Assembly: GCF_039652615.1 (NCBI RefSeq)
Contig: NZ_JBDJAC010000001.1
Span: 716,177-780,176 of the forward strand
Direction: 5' to 3'
Origin: Fulvimarina sp039652615
GTDB taxonomy: Bacteria; Pseudomonadota; Alphaproteobacteria; Rhizobiales; Rhizobiaceae
Length of the DNA: 64,000 nt
The position numbers and the translations under genes are program-made. The notes beneath the pieces are model-generated. The model ran no database searches. It saw only the letters and a program-made list of their open reading frames with translations, and was not told where the DNA came from. The stretch's first letter is position 1; each line of letters begins with the position of its first letter. Of the stretch, positions 1 to 8,317 are shown piece by piece.

Positions 1-318
1 CGGGTTGAAATAGCCCATCAGAATGACCGGCGTTTGGCCGTCCGTTTCGCGGAACGCTTTCACCAGATCGAGCGTCTTCTGCAGGCTGGCGCCGCCTCTG
101 AGAGCCCTGAGACCAGCCTTTTGGATTGCGGGCCCATCTGCCATCGGATCCGAAAACGGCATACCGAGTTCGATGATGTCGGCACCCGCTTCCGGAAGAG
201 CCTTCATGATCTCGAGCGATGTCTCGTGATCGGGATCGCCGCCCATGACGAAGCTGACCAAAGCAGGACGGCCCTCATCCTTCAACTTTGCGAAACGGTC
301 CTCGATACGTGTCGTCAT
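1..318 (-). CDS. trpA: Tryptophan synthase alpha chain, N-terminal part (cut by window edge)
   Basis: The minus-strand frame starts at an ATG (316-318) and stays open to the window edge, giving 106 residues of the N-terminal half of TrpA. The family pattern LVSFVMGGDPD near residue 20 and ADIIELGMPFSDPMADGP near 45-62 is clear and contains the catalytic Glu (in IELG) and Asp (in PFSDP). TrpA cleaves indole-3-glycerol phosphate to indole, which passes through a tunnel to TrpB. It is the last gene of a minus-strand trpF-trpB-cutA-trpA series. The C-terminal barrel half lies outside the window, so integrity cannot be judged. Confidence 0.95.
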   Translation of the reverse strand, partial: MTTRIEDRFAKLKDEGRPALVSFVMGGDPDHETSLEIMKALPEAGADIIELGMPFSDPMADGPAIQKAGLRALRGGASLQKTLDLVKAFRETDGQTPVILMGYFNP

Positions 319-468
319 GATGCGCTTTCGGAAAGGCTTGTGATCGGGCTGACGGCTTAAAGCGAAGAGAGCCATGTCGCCGGCTTGGTTCGAAGTCGCG
401 CATCCTTACGCGATCGAACCCGCCGCTGCCAAGCGGTCATCGCTGGCCGCGTTGAACGCGTCTGATGC

Positions 469-792
469 TCAGGCGCCGGTGCAGGTCTCGAAGATCCAGT
501 CGCGCGTCGCATTATCAACGTATGGAACGGCGAAACCGAAGATAGCCGGCGTTTCGTAAGGGTGATGCTCTCGAAGCCGCTGTGCAATCCGCTCGAAAAA
601 GTCGGACCGCGTTTTGATGGTCAGAGGCGTCTCGTCCCCACGATGCTGCTTGCCACCGTACCAATACCGGCTGTCGATTTCCCGTCCGATCTGACAGCAG
701 GCCGCGAGCTTTTCGTCGAGCAGAATATGCACAAGCTGACGCGCGTCCTCGAGCGTCGGACAGGTCGTCTGAATTTCGATGATGTCAGTCAT
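469..792 (-). CDS. cutA: CutA1-family divalent-cation tolerance protein
   Basis: A 107-residue protein starting at MTDIIEIQTTC. The frame is open further upstream, but this ATG is preceded by GGCGGAGCG and begins the known fold. CutA hallmarks are the early TTCPTLEDARQLVHILLDEKLAACCQI, the YWYGGK stretch, TKTRSDFFERI-like text and HPYETPAI. CutA proteins form stable ferredoxin-like trimers linked to copper and other divalent-metal tolerance, with an unsettled biochemical role. The gene sits between trpB and trpA on the same strand, an unusual place because those two are normally adjacent. It ends 150 bases before trpA, so co-transcription is plausible. Confidence 0.9.
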   Translation of the reverse strand: MTDIIEIQTTCPTLEDARQLVHILLDEKLAACCQIGREIDSRYWYGGKQHRGDETPLTIKTRSDFFERIAQRLREHHPYETPAIFGFAVPYVDNATRDWIFETCTGA

Positions 793-1183
793 GCAGTCTC
801 GCTCCGCCTCAGCTTTTCCAGCGCGGCAGCTCGTGGCCATCGATGTCACGAGCGGCCTTCGGTTCTTCAATCGGTGCGACGGTTTGTTTTGCGGGGGCCC
901 CCGAAAGTGTCCCGCGTGGATTGCAAGGGTTCCGCGAACGATGGATGTTCGCGAGAGATCGCGGCAAATCCGCCACTTTCCGCCGCCCCGTCCCTGTCAA
1001 TATGGGGCGCACCCAGACGTTTCGAAACCTCTTTGCTTTACCGGAAGCACGAACAAAGAGCAGCCCTTAACGAGAGCCTCTCCGCCAGCACTCGCGGTCG
1101 ATGCATGAGCATCGACCGGGACGACAAATTCGATATGCCATCACGCCCGCAGCTCGAAGCCAGGCATAGACATCGCTGTCAGG
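793..1183 (-). other. Gap between trpB and cutA with a hairpin and a doubtful small ORF
   Basis: This 391-base stretch holds no recognised gene. A 7-bp perfect inverted repeat (CGCGAAC at 933-939, GTTCGCG at 947-953) could form a hairpin in the minus-strand transcript, but no T-run follows it. A minus-strand frame of 67 codons (809-1012) ends 16 bases before the cutA start. Its last 30 codons have ordinary codon use, but it resembles nothing I know and may be chance. Confidence 0.4.
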
Positions 1184-2410
1184 CTACATCTCGACTCCGA
1201 GATGCTTTGCCGCCGTGTGCACATCCTTATCGCCGCGACCGCAGAGGTTCATCAGGATAATCTGATCCTTGTCCATCTTCGGTGCCCGCTTGACGACTTC
1301 TGCCAATGCGTGGGCTGGTTCGAGGGCCGGGATGATCCCTTCGGTGCGGGTCAGAAGCTGGAACGCATCGAGCGCTTCGGTGTCCATGATCGGCACATAT
1401 TCCACGCGCCCGGAGTCCTTCAACCAGGAATGCTCAGGTCCAATCCCCGGATAGTCGAGCCCTGCGGAGATCGAATGGCCTTCCTTGATCTGCCCATCGG
1501 AATTCTGAAGCAGATAGGTCCGGTTTCCGTGAAGGACGCCCGGCGAGCCGGCCGTGAGCGAGGCACAGTGCTCCTCGCCGTCGAGCCCCTTGCCGCCGGC
1601 CTCGACACCGACCATTGCAACATCCTTGTCATCAAGGAACGGGTGAAACAGGCCAATCGCGTTGGAGCCGCCGCCGACAGCTGCAACCAACAGGTCCGGC
1701 AGCCGTCCCTCAGTGGCCTGCATCTGCTCTTTCGCTTCCTTCCCGATAACCGACTGGAATTCCCGAACGAGTTCCGGATAGGGATGCGGCCCGGCTGCGG
1801 TCCCGATCAGGTAATAGGTCGAATCGACATTCGTAACCCAGTCACGCAGCGCCTCGTTCATGGCATCTTTCAGCGTGCCATGGCCGGACGTTACCGGGAT
1901 CACCTCCGCTCCGAGAAGCTTCATCCGGAAGACGTTCGGCGCCTGCCGCTCGACATCGGTCGCGCCCATATAGACAACGCATGGCAGGCCAAAGCGCGCG
2001 CAGACGGTGGCGGTCGCGACGCCGTGCTGGCCCGCGCCGGTCTCCGCGATGATCCGCGTCTTGCCCATCTTGCGCGCGAGCAGGATCTGTCCGAGGCAAT
2101 TGTTGATCTTGTGCGAGCCCGTGTGGTTCAGCTCATCGCGCTTGAAATAGATCTTCGCGCCGCCGAGTTTTTCCGTGAGGCGCTCGGCGAAATAGAGCGG
2201 CGACGGGCGGCCTGTGTAAGTCGCGTTCAGGCCATCGAGCTCGCGCTTGAATTCCGGGTCGGTTTTCGCGACCTCCCAGTGCTGCTGCAAATCGAGAATC
2301 AGCGGCATCAGGGTTTCGGCGACGAAACGGCCGCCGAACATGCCGAACCGTCCCTCTTCGTCCGGGCCGGCGCGAAACGAATTAGGCGTTAAAGGCTGGT
2401 TCATCGTCAC
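1184..2410 (-). CDS. trpB: Tryptophan synthase beta chain
   Basis: PLP enzyme that joins indole and L-serine to make L-tryptophan in the alpha2-beta2 complex with TrpA. The sequence shows the PLP lysine motif NHTGSHKINN (near residues 95-104), the GAGQHG indole-tunnel motif, and the glycine-rich phosphate loop VGGGSNAIG. Length (406-408 residues) is normal. Two starts are possible: a GTG at 2408-2410 that overlaps the trpF stop in a GTGA junction, or an ATG two codons later at 2402-2404. The overlap argues for translational coupling with trpF. No attenuator-type leader peptide is evident. Confidence 0.96.
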   Translation of the reverse strand: MTMNQPLTPNSFRAGPDEEGRFGMFGGRFVAETLMPLILDLQQHWEVAKTDPEFKRELDGLNATYTGRPSPLYFAERLTEKLGGAKIYFKRDELNHTGSHKINNCLGQILLARKMGKTRIIAETGAGQHGVATATVCARFGLPCVVYMGATDVERQAPNVFRMKLLGAEVIPVTSGHGTLKDAMNEALRDWVTNVDSTYYLIGTAAGPHPYPELVREFQSVIGKEAKEQMQATEGRLPDLLVAAVGGGSNAIGLFHPFLDDKDVAMVGVEAGGKGLDGEEHCASLTAGSPGVLHGNRTYLLQNSDGQIKEGHSISAGLDYPGIGPEHSWLKDSGRVEYVPIMDTEALDAFQLLTRTEGIIPALEPAHALAEVVKRAPKMDKDQIILMNLCGRGDKDVHTAAKHLGVEM

Positions 2411-3078
2411 AATTCTCCCTGCAACTCGTCTTCTCCGATCCGATCGAGCGCGTCGAAGAAACGCTGGATGCGGCCGATGTCCTTGATACCGGGAGCGCTT
2501 TCCACCCCCGAAGATATGTCGAGACCCGATGGACGCGCAACGCGGACCGCCTCTTCGACATTGTCGGCGTCAAGACCTCCGGAGAGCATGAAGGGGATAC
2601 TCCGGTCAAGCGCGGCCAGAAGCCGCCAGTCGAAGGAGACGCCATTGCCGCCCGGCAGGTTCGAGCCCCTCGGCCGCTTGGAGTCGAGCAACATGCGATC
2701 GGCGACGCCGAGATAGGGCGTGATCCGATCGAGATCATCGATTTCGGCGACGGGAAGCGCCTTCATGACGGACAGACCGGTCGCGCTCTTGATCTCCAGA
2801 ACGCGCTCCGGGCTCTCGCGGCCATGAAGCTGTAACCAATCCGGCGCGACCTGCGTGACCAGCCGATCGATTGCGGCATCATCCGGATCGACGGTCACGA
2901 CGACGGTCTGAGCCCGGCCGCCGACATGGCGCGCCAGCTCGGCCATGTGCTCAATCTCCACATGGCGCGGGCTCTTCTCGAAGGAGACGAAGCCGACATG
3001 GCTCGCGCCGCGCGCAATTGCAGCGTCGATCGTTTCAGGCGTGGAAAGGCCGCAGATCTTGATGTCGAATTTGCTCAT
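2407..3078 (-). CDS. trpF: Phosphoribosylanthranilate isomerase
   Basis: Amadori isomerase that converts N-(5-phosphoribosyl)anthranilate to CdRP in tryptophan synthesis. From the ATG at 3076-3078 the protein reads MSKFDIKICGLSTPE, the family's N-terminus with the catalytic Cys in KICG. GFVSFEKSPRHV, WLQLHG, LLDSKRPRGSNLPGGNG (with the catalytic Asp) and FMLSGGLDADNV follow in the expected order, ending in GLDISSGVE. At 223 residues it is normal for the family. The frame is open for another 52 codons upstream with no family similarity, so the shorter start is chosen; an ATG at 3085-3087 is an alternative. It overlaps trpB by 3-4 bases and follows hrpB by 95 bases. Confidence 0.95.
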   Translation of the reverse strand: MSKFDIKICGLSTPETIDAAIARGASHVGFVSFEKSPRHVEIEHMAELARHVGGRAQTVVVTVDPDDAAIDRLVTQVAPDWLQLHGRESPERVLEIKSATGLSVMKALPVAEIDDLDRITPYLGVADRMLLDSKRPRGSNLPGGNGVSFDWRLLAALDRSIPFMLSGGLDADNVEEAVRVARPSGLDISSGVESAPGIKDIGRIQRFFDALDRIGEDELQGEL

Positions 3079-3173
3079 CCAGGTCATCCCATCATGTATG
3101 CGTCGCCGGTAGCACCTTGGTTGGCGTCTTTGCAAAGGTCGCTCAAAATGACGCGAACGAACGCAATTTTGAA

Positions 3174-5636
3174 TTAGCCGGATTTTCGCTTTGCTCTTGC
3201 CGTTGGTGCCGCATTCGCAGGGTCCTCCGGCCACTCATGTTTAGGGTAGCGGCCGCGCAGATCGGCGCGCACGTCCGACCACGAACCTGACCAGAAGCCC
3301 GGAAGATCGCGGGTGATCTGGATGGGGCGATGGGCCGGCGACAAGAGTTCGATGGTCAACGGCAAGCGGCCCTCCGCGATCGCCGGATGGCTTTTCAGGC
3401 CGAAGAGTTCCTGCACGCGGATCGAGAGAACCGGCGCATTCTCTTCGTAGCGGATCGGATGGCGATTGCCCGTCGGCGCTTCGAAATGGCTGGGCGCGAG
3501 ATCGCTCAGTCGGCCCTGCATCTGCGGCGGCATCAGCGCGGTCAAAGCCTGAAACAGTTGGCTTTCGGTGATGTCACTGAGAGCGGACGCTCCCGGAACG
3601 AAGGGAGCCAGCCAGTCGTCCAGCGAAGTGTGAAGCGCGATGTCGGACAGATCCGGCCATCCGTCCGCGTCGGCTGCGGCAAGGAACCGCAGGCGGCGGA
3701 GCAGGCGCTCGCCCTCCTTTCCGAAGGGCAGCGTGTGAAACGGCAAAGTCTTGAGGCCATCCATCAGGGCGCTCGTTGCGTCCGCACCGCTGGGGCTCGG
3801 AAGCGGTTTCTCCGACAGGATAATCCGGCCAAGCCGTTCGATGCGCCGCGCACGAACCGCCCTCGCCTGCCTGTCGAAGATCAGCACATCCTCGGTCTCG
3901 CCGCGTTTCCTGAACGCGTCTGAGAGGGCTTCCTCCGAAAGCGGAGCTGCCGATAGAATGCGACCCGCCCGTCCCCCGCCTTGCAGCTCGGCGACGACGA
4001 GCGCGCGGCTCTTCGCCAGCGCTTCGACGGGATCAATCTGTCCGCCGCGACCATTGGCAAGAACATAGGAACCGGGTGCGCCGCGCTGGACCGCGACGCG
4101 ATCTGGATAGGCGAGCGCAAGGAGTGCGCCCGGTTCATCGTGCACGTCCTCGGAAGCGGTCTCGTGCCTTGGTGCATTGTCGGCGATACGGCGCGCGAGA
4201 TGGTCGGCGCCCTTTGCGCGGGGACCTTTCTCTCGCGCGAAACGGCGCAGCCTCTCCGAGAGGTCTGCGTCATTGCCGCCGAGACCCCGCTCGGTGAGGA
4301 GAATGGCAAGTCGAGCTGCCGTCAGCCGGGCATGGCAGGGCGCAGCTGCGACCATGCGCGCGAGACGCGGTGGCAGGGGCAGAAAGCGCATCGCATCGCC
4401 GGTTGCCGTCAAGCGGCCATCCTCATCGAGCGCGCCGAGTTCTTCCAGGAGCTTCCTTGCCTCGGCCAAGGCGGGCGCTGGCGGCGGATCGAGAAAACCG
4501 AGTTCGGAAGGATCGGCAACGCCCCAGGCCGCGCAATCGAGAACCAGACCCGATAAATCCGTCCCGAGAATCTCAGGCGGATCGTACGCTTCAAGCGACG
4601 CGGTTTGCTCGGCCCGCCACAGGCGAATCGCGATGCCGGGCTCAGTCCGCCCCGCCCTGCCCGCGCGTTGATCGGCCGAAGCCTTGGAGACACGCACGGT
4701 TTCGAGGCGTGAGAGCCCAGTCGCCGGTTCGAAGCGCGGCCTGCGGGCAAGTCCCGAATCGATGATGACGCGGACGCCTTCGATCGTCAGCGATGTCTCG
4801 GCGATCGAGGTCGCGAGCACGATCTTGCGGCACCCATCCGGTGCCGGCCGCACGGCCCGATCCTGCGCGGCGCCTTCCATCGCACCAAAGAGAGGCGCGA
4901 CAACTACGTGCTCCGGAACGTGTCCCTCCAGCCGCTCCGCCACGCGTTCGATCTCGCGCTGGCCGGGAAGGAATGCGAGGATACTGCCGATTTCGCCCGC
5001 AAGCGCTTCACGGATCGCGGATGCCACGGCATCCTCGATTCGTTCGGTGCCCGGATGCTCGCGATAACGAATAACCACAGGGAATGCCCTGCCCGCGCTC
5101 TCGATCACTGGTGCATCGCCGAGCATACTCGCAACGCGCGCGCCATCGAGGGTCGCCGACATGACGAGAAGCTTCAGATCCTCACGCAACGCCCCTTGGA
5201 CATCGAGGGCGAGGGCAAGGCCGAAGTCGCCGTCGAGGGAGCGTTCGTGAAACTCGTCGAAAACGACGCAGGCAATCCCCGACAGTTCGGGATCGCCGAG
5301 GATCATGCGGGTGAAAACCCCCTCCGTAACGACCTCGATCCGGGTTCGCGTTGTGACTTTGGTGTCGAGGCGCATGCGCCAGCCGACGGTTTGCCCCACC
5401 TCTTCGCCCAGAATGTCCGCCATGCGTCTTGCGGCGGCGCGGGCAGCGAGGCGGCGCGGCTGGACGAGAATGATCTTGCCGCCCGCAGGAATGATCCGAT
5501 CGAGAAGAAAGAGGGGCGCGAGTGTCGTCTTGCCGGCACCGGGAGGGGCAACGAGAACCGCCGCGCCTTTTTCTCCAAGCGCTGCCGTTAGTTCCGGCAG
5601 AATTTCGGTGACGGGAAGATTTGGAAGATCTCGCAC
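3174..5636 (-). CDS. hrpB: ATP-dependent helicase HrpB
   Basis: A DEAH/RHA-type superfamily 2 helicase of 820 residues. Visible motifs are Walker A APPGAGKTT (near residue 31), the DEFHER form of motif II (near 123), SATLD (motif III), and QRAGRAGR (motif VI) near residue 325, followed by the HrpB-specific C-terminal half. The cellular role of HrpB is poorly defined; RNA-linked roles are suggested for relatives. The start is a GTG at 5634-5636 without a strong Shine-Dalgarno sequence. It lies 5 bases after the ABC ATPase gene upstream, so it is probably translated from the same message. Confidence 0.92.
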   Translation of the reverse strand: MRDLPNLPVTEILPELTAALGEKGAAVLVAPPGAGKTTLAPLFLLDRIIPAGGKIILVQPRRLAARAAARRMADILGEEVGQTVGWRMRLDTKVTTRTRIEVVTEGVFTRMILGDPELSGIACVVFDEFHERSLDGDFGLALALDVQGALREDLKLLVMSATLDGARVASMLGDAPVIESAGRAFPVVIRYREHPGTERIEDAVASAIREALAGEIGSILAFLPGQREIERVAERLEGHVPEHVVVAPLFGAMEGAAQDRAVRPAPDGCRKIVLATSIAETSLTIEGVRVIIDSGLARRPRFEPATGLSRLETVRVSKASADQRAGRAGRTEPGIAIRLWRAEQTASLEAYDPPEILGTDLSGLVLDCAAWGVADPSELGFLDPPPAPALAEARKLLEELGALDEDGRLTATGDAMRFLPLPPRLARMVAAAPCHARLTAARLAILLTERGLGGNDADLSERLRRFAREKGPRAKGADHLARRIADNAPRHETASEDVHDEPGALLALAYPDRVAVQRGAPGSYVLANGRGGQIDPVEALAKSRALVVAELQGGGRAGRILSAAPLSEEALSDAFRKRGETEDVLIFDRQARAVRARRIERLGRIILSEKPLPSPSGADATSALMDGLKTLPFHTLPFGKEGERLLRRLRFLAAADADGWPDLSDIALHTSLDDWLAPFVPGASALSDITESQLFQALTALMPPQMQGRLSDLAPSHFEAPTGNRHPIRYEENAPVLSIRVQELFGLKSHPAIAEGRLPLTIELLSPAHRPIQITRDLPGFWSGSWSDVRADLRGRYPKHEWPEDPANAAPTARAKRKSG

Positions 5637-5641
5637 AGGTT

Positions 5642-6307
5642 CTATTGCCTCGCAGGCGCGATCTCGACCAGAGGGCCGCCTGCCGCCTCGGCGTCCTCGC
5701 GATCATGGGTCACGAGAAGCGCCGGAATCTCCCGCTCCCGCACAAGACCGAAGACGAGATCACGCATGGATTTGCGCAAGGGCGCATCTAGGCGCGAAAA
5801 GGGCTCGTCGAGAAGCATTGCCTTTGGTTCGGCAAGAAGTGTGCGCGCAAGCGCGACGCGGGCGGCCTGCCCGCCCGACAGCGTTGCCGGATCACGGTCG
5901 AACAAACCTTCGAGGCCGACGCGGGTAAGCATTTCCTCGGCTTTCTCCCTCCGTTTTCGTCGTCCTGCCAGCCCTCCCGGCAGGGCAAAGAGAAGGTTCG
6001 AACCGACAGACATATGCGGGTAGAGCAATGCGTCCTGAAAGAGGAGCCCGACCGAACGCTGCTCCGGCCGTTTCCCTTCAATCGGGGTGCCGTCGAGAAC
6101 GACACGCCCCTGCGCTTCGAAGGCCGGGTCGAGGAAGCCAGCGATATAGGCAAACAGCGTCGACTTGCCGGAACCCGACGGGCCCATGACGGTCAGGACT
6201 TCGCCGGGTGCAATCAGCCGATTGATGTCGAGCAGGGTTCGTCCGTCGAGACGAATGCAGACATTGGCAAGGCCAAGGCCCCGGTGGCTTTTCGTGATTT
6301 CACTCAT
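5642..6307 (-). CDS. ABC transporter ATP-binding protein, YnjD type
   Basis: Cytoplasmic ATPase of a binding-protein-dependent importer, 221 residues. It has Walker A GPSGSGKST (near residue 42), the Q-loop LLFQDALLYPHM, signature LSGGQAARVALARTLL, Walker B MLLDEPFSRLDA and the switch histidine in LLVTHDRED. Its start overlaps the permease stop (ATGA, 6304-6307), which indicates translational coupling. With the adjacent permease and binding protein it matches the YnjB-YnjC-YnjD arrangement of E. coli. The substrate is not established for that family; thiamine-like uptake has been suggested from similarity of YnjD to ThiQ, but no TPP riboswitch motif is apparent here. Confidence 0.9.
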   Translation of the reverse strand: MSEITKSHRGLGLANVCIRLDGRTLLDINRLIAPGEVLTVMGPSGSGKSTLFAYIAGFLDPAFEAQGRVVLDGTPIEGKRPEQRSVGLLFQDALLYPHMSVGSNLLFALPGGLAGRRKRREKAEEMLTRVGLEGLFDRDPATLSGGQAARVALARTLLAEPKAMLLDEPFSRLDAPLRKSMRDLVFGLVREREIPALLVTHDREDAEAAGGPLVEIAPARQ

Positions 6308-8004
6308 GCGCCCTCCATGCCCCGTCTTCCGCGAAAGACCAAGCCGGGTAGAAGGCTGGCGGCAAGGAAGACCAGCGCCGGAATGATGGTCTGCAGGAGC
6401 GCGTAGACCCCGATCACTCGGCGGTTGCCGCCGGAGGCAAGCGCCACGGCTTCGGTGGTGATCGTCGTCAGACGTCCCGCCCCGATCAGAACGGTGGGCA
6501 GATACTGGCCGACCGAGACGGCGAAACCGATCGCGAAGGAGGTCAGGATCGATGCGAGCAGAAGCGGAATCCGGACGCGAAAAAGTGCCCCGAGGGCCCC
6601 ATGTCCGAGACTGGACGCGACGACATCATAACGAGGGTCCAGCGCGTACCAGGGCCCGACCAGGGCAAGGGCGACGTATGGGGCAACGAAGATAAGATGA
6701 ACCGCTGTCAGAAGTGTCAACGACGGCTGGATGCCTGACGCCACGACGAGAATTTGCAGACCGAAGACGAACGCGATCTGCGGAACGATCAGCGGCAGGT
6801 AGAGAAGCCCCGCAATGAGCGACGGCAAGACAGGCCGTTCACTCGCAAGGCGTGGCACAGCGCGGCGATGCGCTTCGAGCATGATGACGACGGCGATAAG
6901 TGCGATGATGCCGGAGAGGCCTGCCACGATCGCAGTCGTGGTCAACGGATCTTCCACGCGCGGCAGCGCCCGTTGCCAGGTATTGAACGAATAGGATGGT
7001 GGCAAAGGGTCCGGAAATCCCCAGAAGCCGGCAAAGGACCACAGGCAAAGCATTGCCAGCCCGAGAACCAACGAAAGACCTGCCAGCACGACCGGAACGG
7101 AAGCGACTGCGCGAAGCCCAAGATCGCTGGCATGCCGGCTTCCGCGTGCCGCGATGATCTCGCGAAGTCTGGCGCCGAGACGTTCGAGAACGATCCAGCT
7201 GATGAGCGCTGCAGCCGTCACGACCAGCTGAAGGATTGCACCAGCGGAGGCGAGGAAGCGCATGGAAAGATCGGGATCGCCCATCCATTGAAGGAGCCGG
7301 ACCGCAAGCGTCGGGGGGACCGACGGTCCGAGGATCAGAGCGACATCGATGACCGAGGAGGCAAAGGCGACGACGGCAAGCACCGGAAGCCTGATCTGAC
7401 GATAGATCGCCGGCCAGACCGTGAGAAGGAACGCGGCCATCCGTCCATAGCCGAGAGAGCGGGCCAGAACCGTGCGCCGTTCCGGGTCGGCCTGCGGCAG
7501 GGCGGCGAAGGCGACGAGAAGAAGAAACGGCACCTCCTTGGCGATGAGGCCGGCCATCATGGATAGGCCGAGCGGATCGCCGACAACGAGAAGATCCGGT
7601 GGCGTCGTCAAGCCAAGTGGCAGCGCCACCAGCCGGAAGATCAGGCCGGACGGGGCAATCAGAAAGACAATGCCAAAGGCAGCTGCCGCATGGGGAATGG
7701 CAAGAAGCGGGCCGAGGCTGCGGCGCGCGATCCGCATCGGTTTCGTGCCCGCGAATGCCGCCAGAAAGAGCGCAACCGAGATGACCGAGGCGAGAGTCGT
7801 GACAAGCGCTGTCGCAAAAGACAGCATGCTGGAGCCGAGGAGACCGTTTCGGGACAGGAGATCCCGAAAAGGATCAAGAGTGAGCTCATTTCCGCCGAGC
7901 GCCGGGAGGTAGCCGAACGCCGGCAGGACGACGCCAGCTATGCCGATGAAGACCGGCAAGGCCAGAAGCGTGGCGATCAGCCAGGGGATAAGGCGAACAA
8001 ACAA
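6304..8004 (-). CDS. ABC transporter permease, YnjC type (fused two-module permease)
   Basis: A 566-residue inner-membrane protein with about a dozen hydrophobic segments in two halves, each ending in a permease loop, as in YnjC and ThiP, where two permease modules are fused. The N-terminus (MFVRLIPWLIATLLALPVFIG) is a membrane segment. The start read here is a TTG at 8002-8004; GGAAGC lies a short way upstream, so the exact start is uncertain. The gene follows the binding-protein gene after a 313-base gap containing a terminator-like hairpin, and overlaps the ATPase gene by four bases. Confidence 0.88.
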   Translation of the reverse strand: MFVRLIPWLIATLLALPVFIGIAGVVLPAFGYLPALGGNELTLDPFRDLLSRNGLLGSSMLSFATALVTTLASVISVALFLAAFAGTKPMRIARRSLGPLLAIPHAAAAFGIVFLIAPSGLIFRLVALPLGLTTPPDLLVVGDPLGLSMMAGLIAKEVPFLLLVAFAALPQADPERRTVLARSLGYGRMAAFLLTVWPAIYRQIRLPVLAVVAFASSVIDVALILGPSVPPTLAVRLLQWMGDPDLSMRFLASAGAILQLVVTAAALISWIVLERLGARLREIIAARGSRHASDLGLRAVASVPVVLAGLSLVLGLAMLCLWSFAGFWGFPDPLPPSYSFNTWQRALPRVEDPLTTTAIVAGLSGIIALIAVVIMLEAHRRAVPRLASERPVLPSLIAGLLYLPLIVPQIAFVFGLQILVVASGIQPSLTLLTAVHLIFVAPYVALALVGPWYALDPRYDVVASSLGHGALGALFRVRIPLLLASILTSFAIGFAVSVGQYLPTVLIGAGRLTTITTEAVALASGGNRRVIGVYALLQTIIPALVFLAASLLPGLVFRGRRGMEGA

Positions 8005-8267
8005 AGGGCAAGCTTCCAGGGCACCAAGAATGGCGCGCGGCTATTTCGGGGCTCGTAAGCCGCCATGAACGAGATCGGACAAGAGCTTTGGAGACCTTGG
8101 AAAGAAGAAAGGCACGATGATCGCCGGTGTCTTCGAGGCGAAGACAATGTGCGCCCTCCCCGGCCTGACATGGATCCCGTCACTCAATCCGGTAATCGTG
8201 TCGAGGCCTATCGAGACGAAGCGGCGTACAAGCGAGCGGCCTTTCGGGTCGTGCTCCTCAACAGCAA

Positions 8268-8303
8268 AAATGCGGAACTCGTCAGGTGACGAGTTCCGCA
8301 TTT
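8268..8303 (-). terminator. Terminator-like hairpin between binding-protein and permease genes
   Basis: A perfect 17-bp inverted repeat (8268-8284 and 8287-8303) with a two-base centre lies 15 bases past the stop of the binding-protein gene. In minus-strand RNA it is followed by a run of T beginning within the stem (CATTTTTG). This is the form of an intrinsic terminator or attenuator. It would lower expression of the permease and ATPase relative to the periplasmic protein. The rest of the gap (8005-8267) contains an 86-codon frame without recognisable similarity, whose start codon sits inside the hairpin. Confidence 0.8.
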
Positions 8304-8317
8304 GCCACGCGCTCGCG

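Noticed and set aside
1202..2392. Long plus-strand frame opposite trpB (396 codons)
   Set aside because: It is the antisense shadow of trpB; the minus-strand reading has all tryptophan synthase motifs.
8041..8301. An 86-codon minus-strand frame between the YnjB-like and YnjC-like genes
   Set aside because: Its start codon lies inside the terminator hairpin, it has no recognisable similarity, and the ribosome site is poor. Treated as chance.
8005..8317. A TPP riboswitch for the YnjBCD-type importer
   Set aside because: I looked for the CTGAGA and ACCTGA-type core motifs in the proper order near these genes and did not find them.
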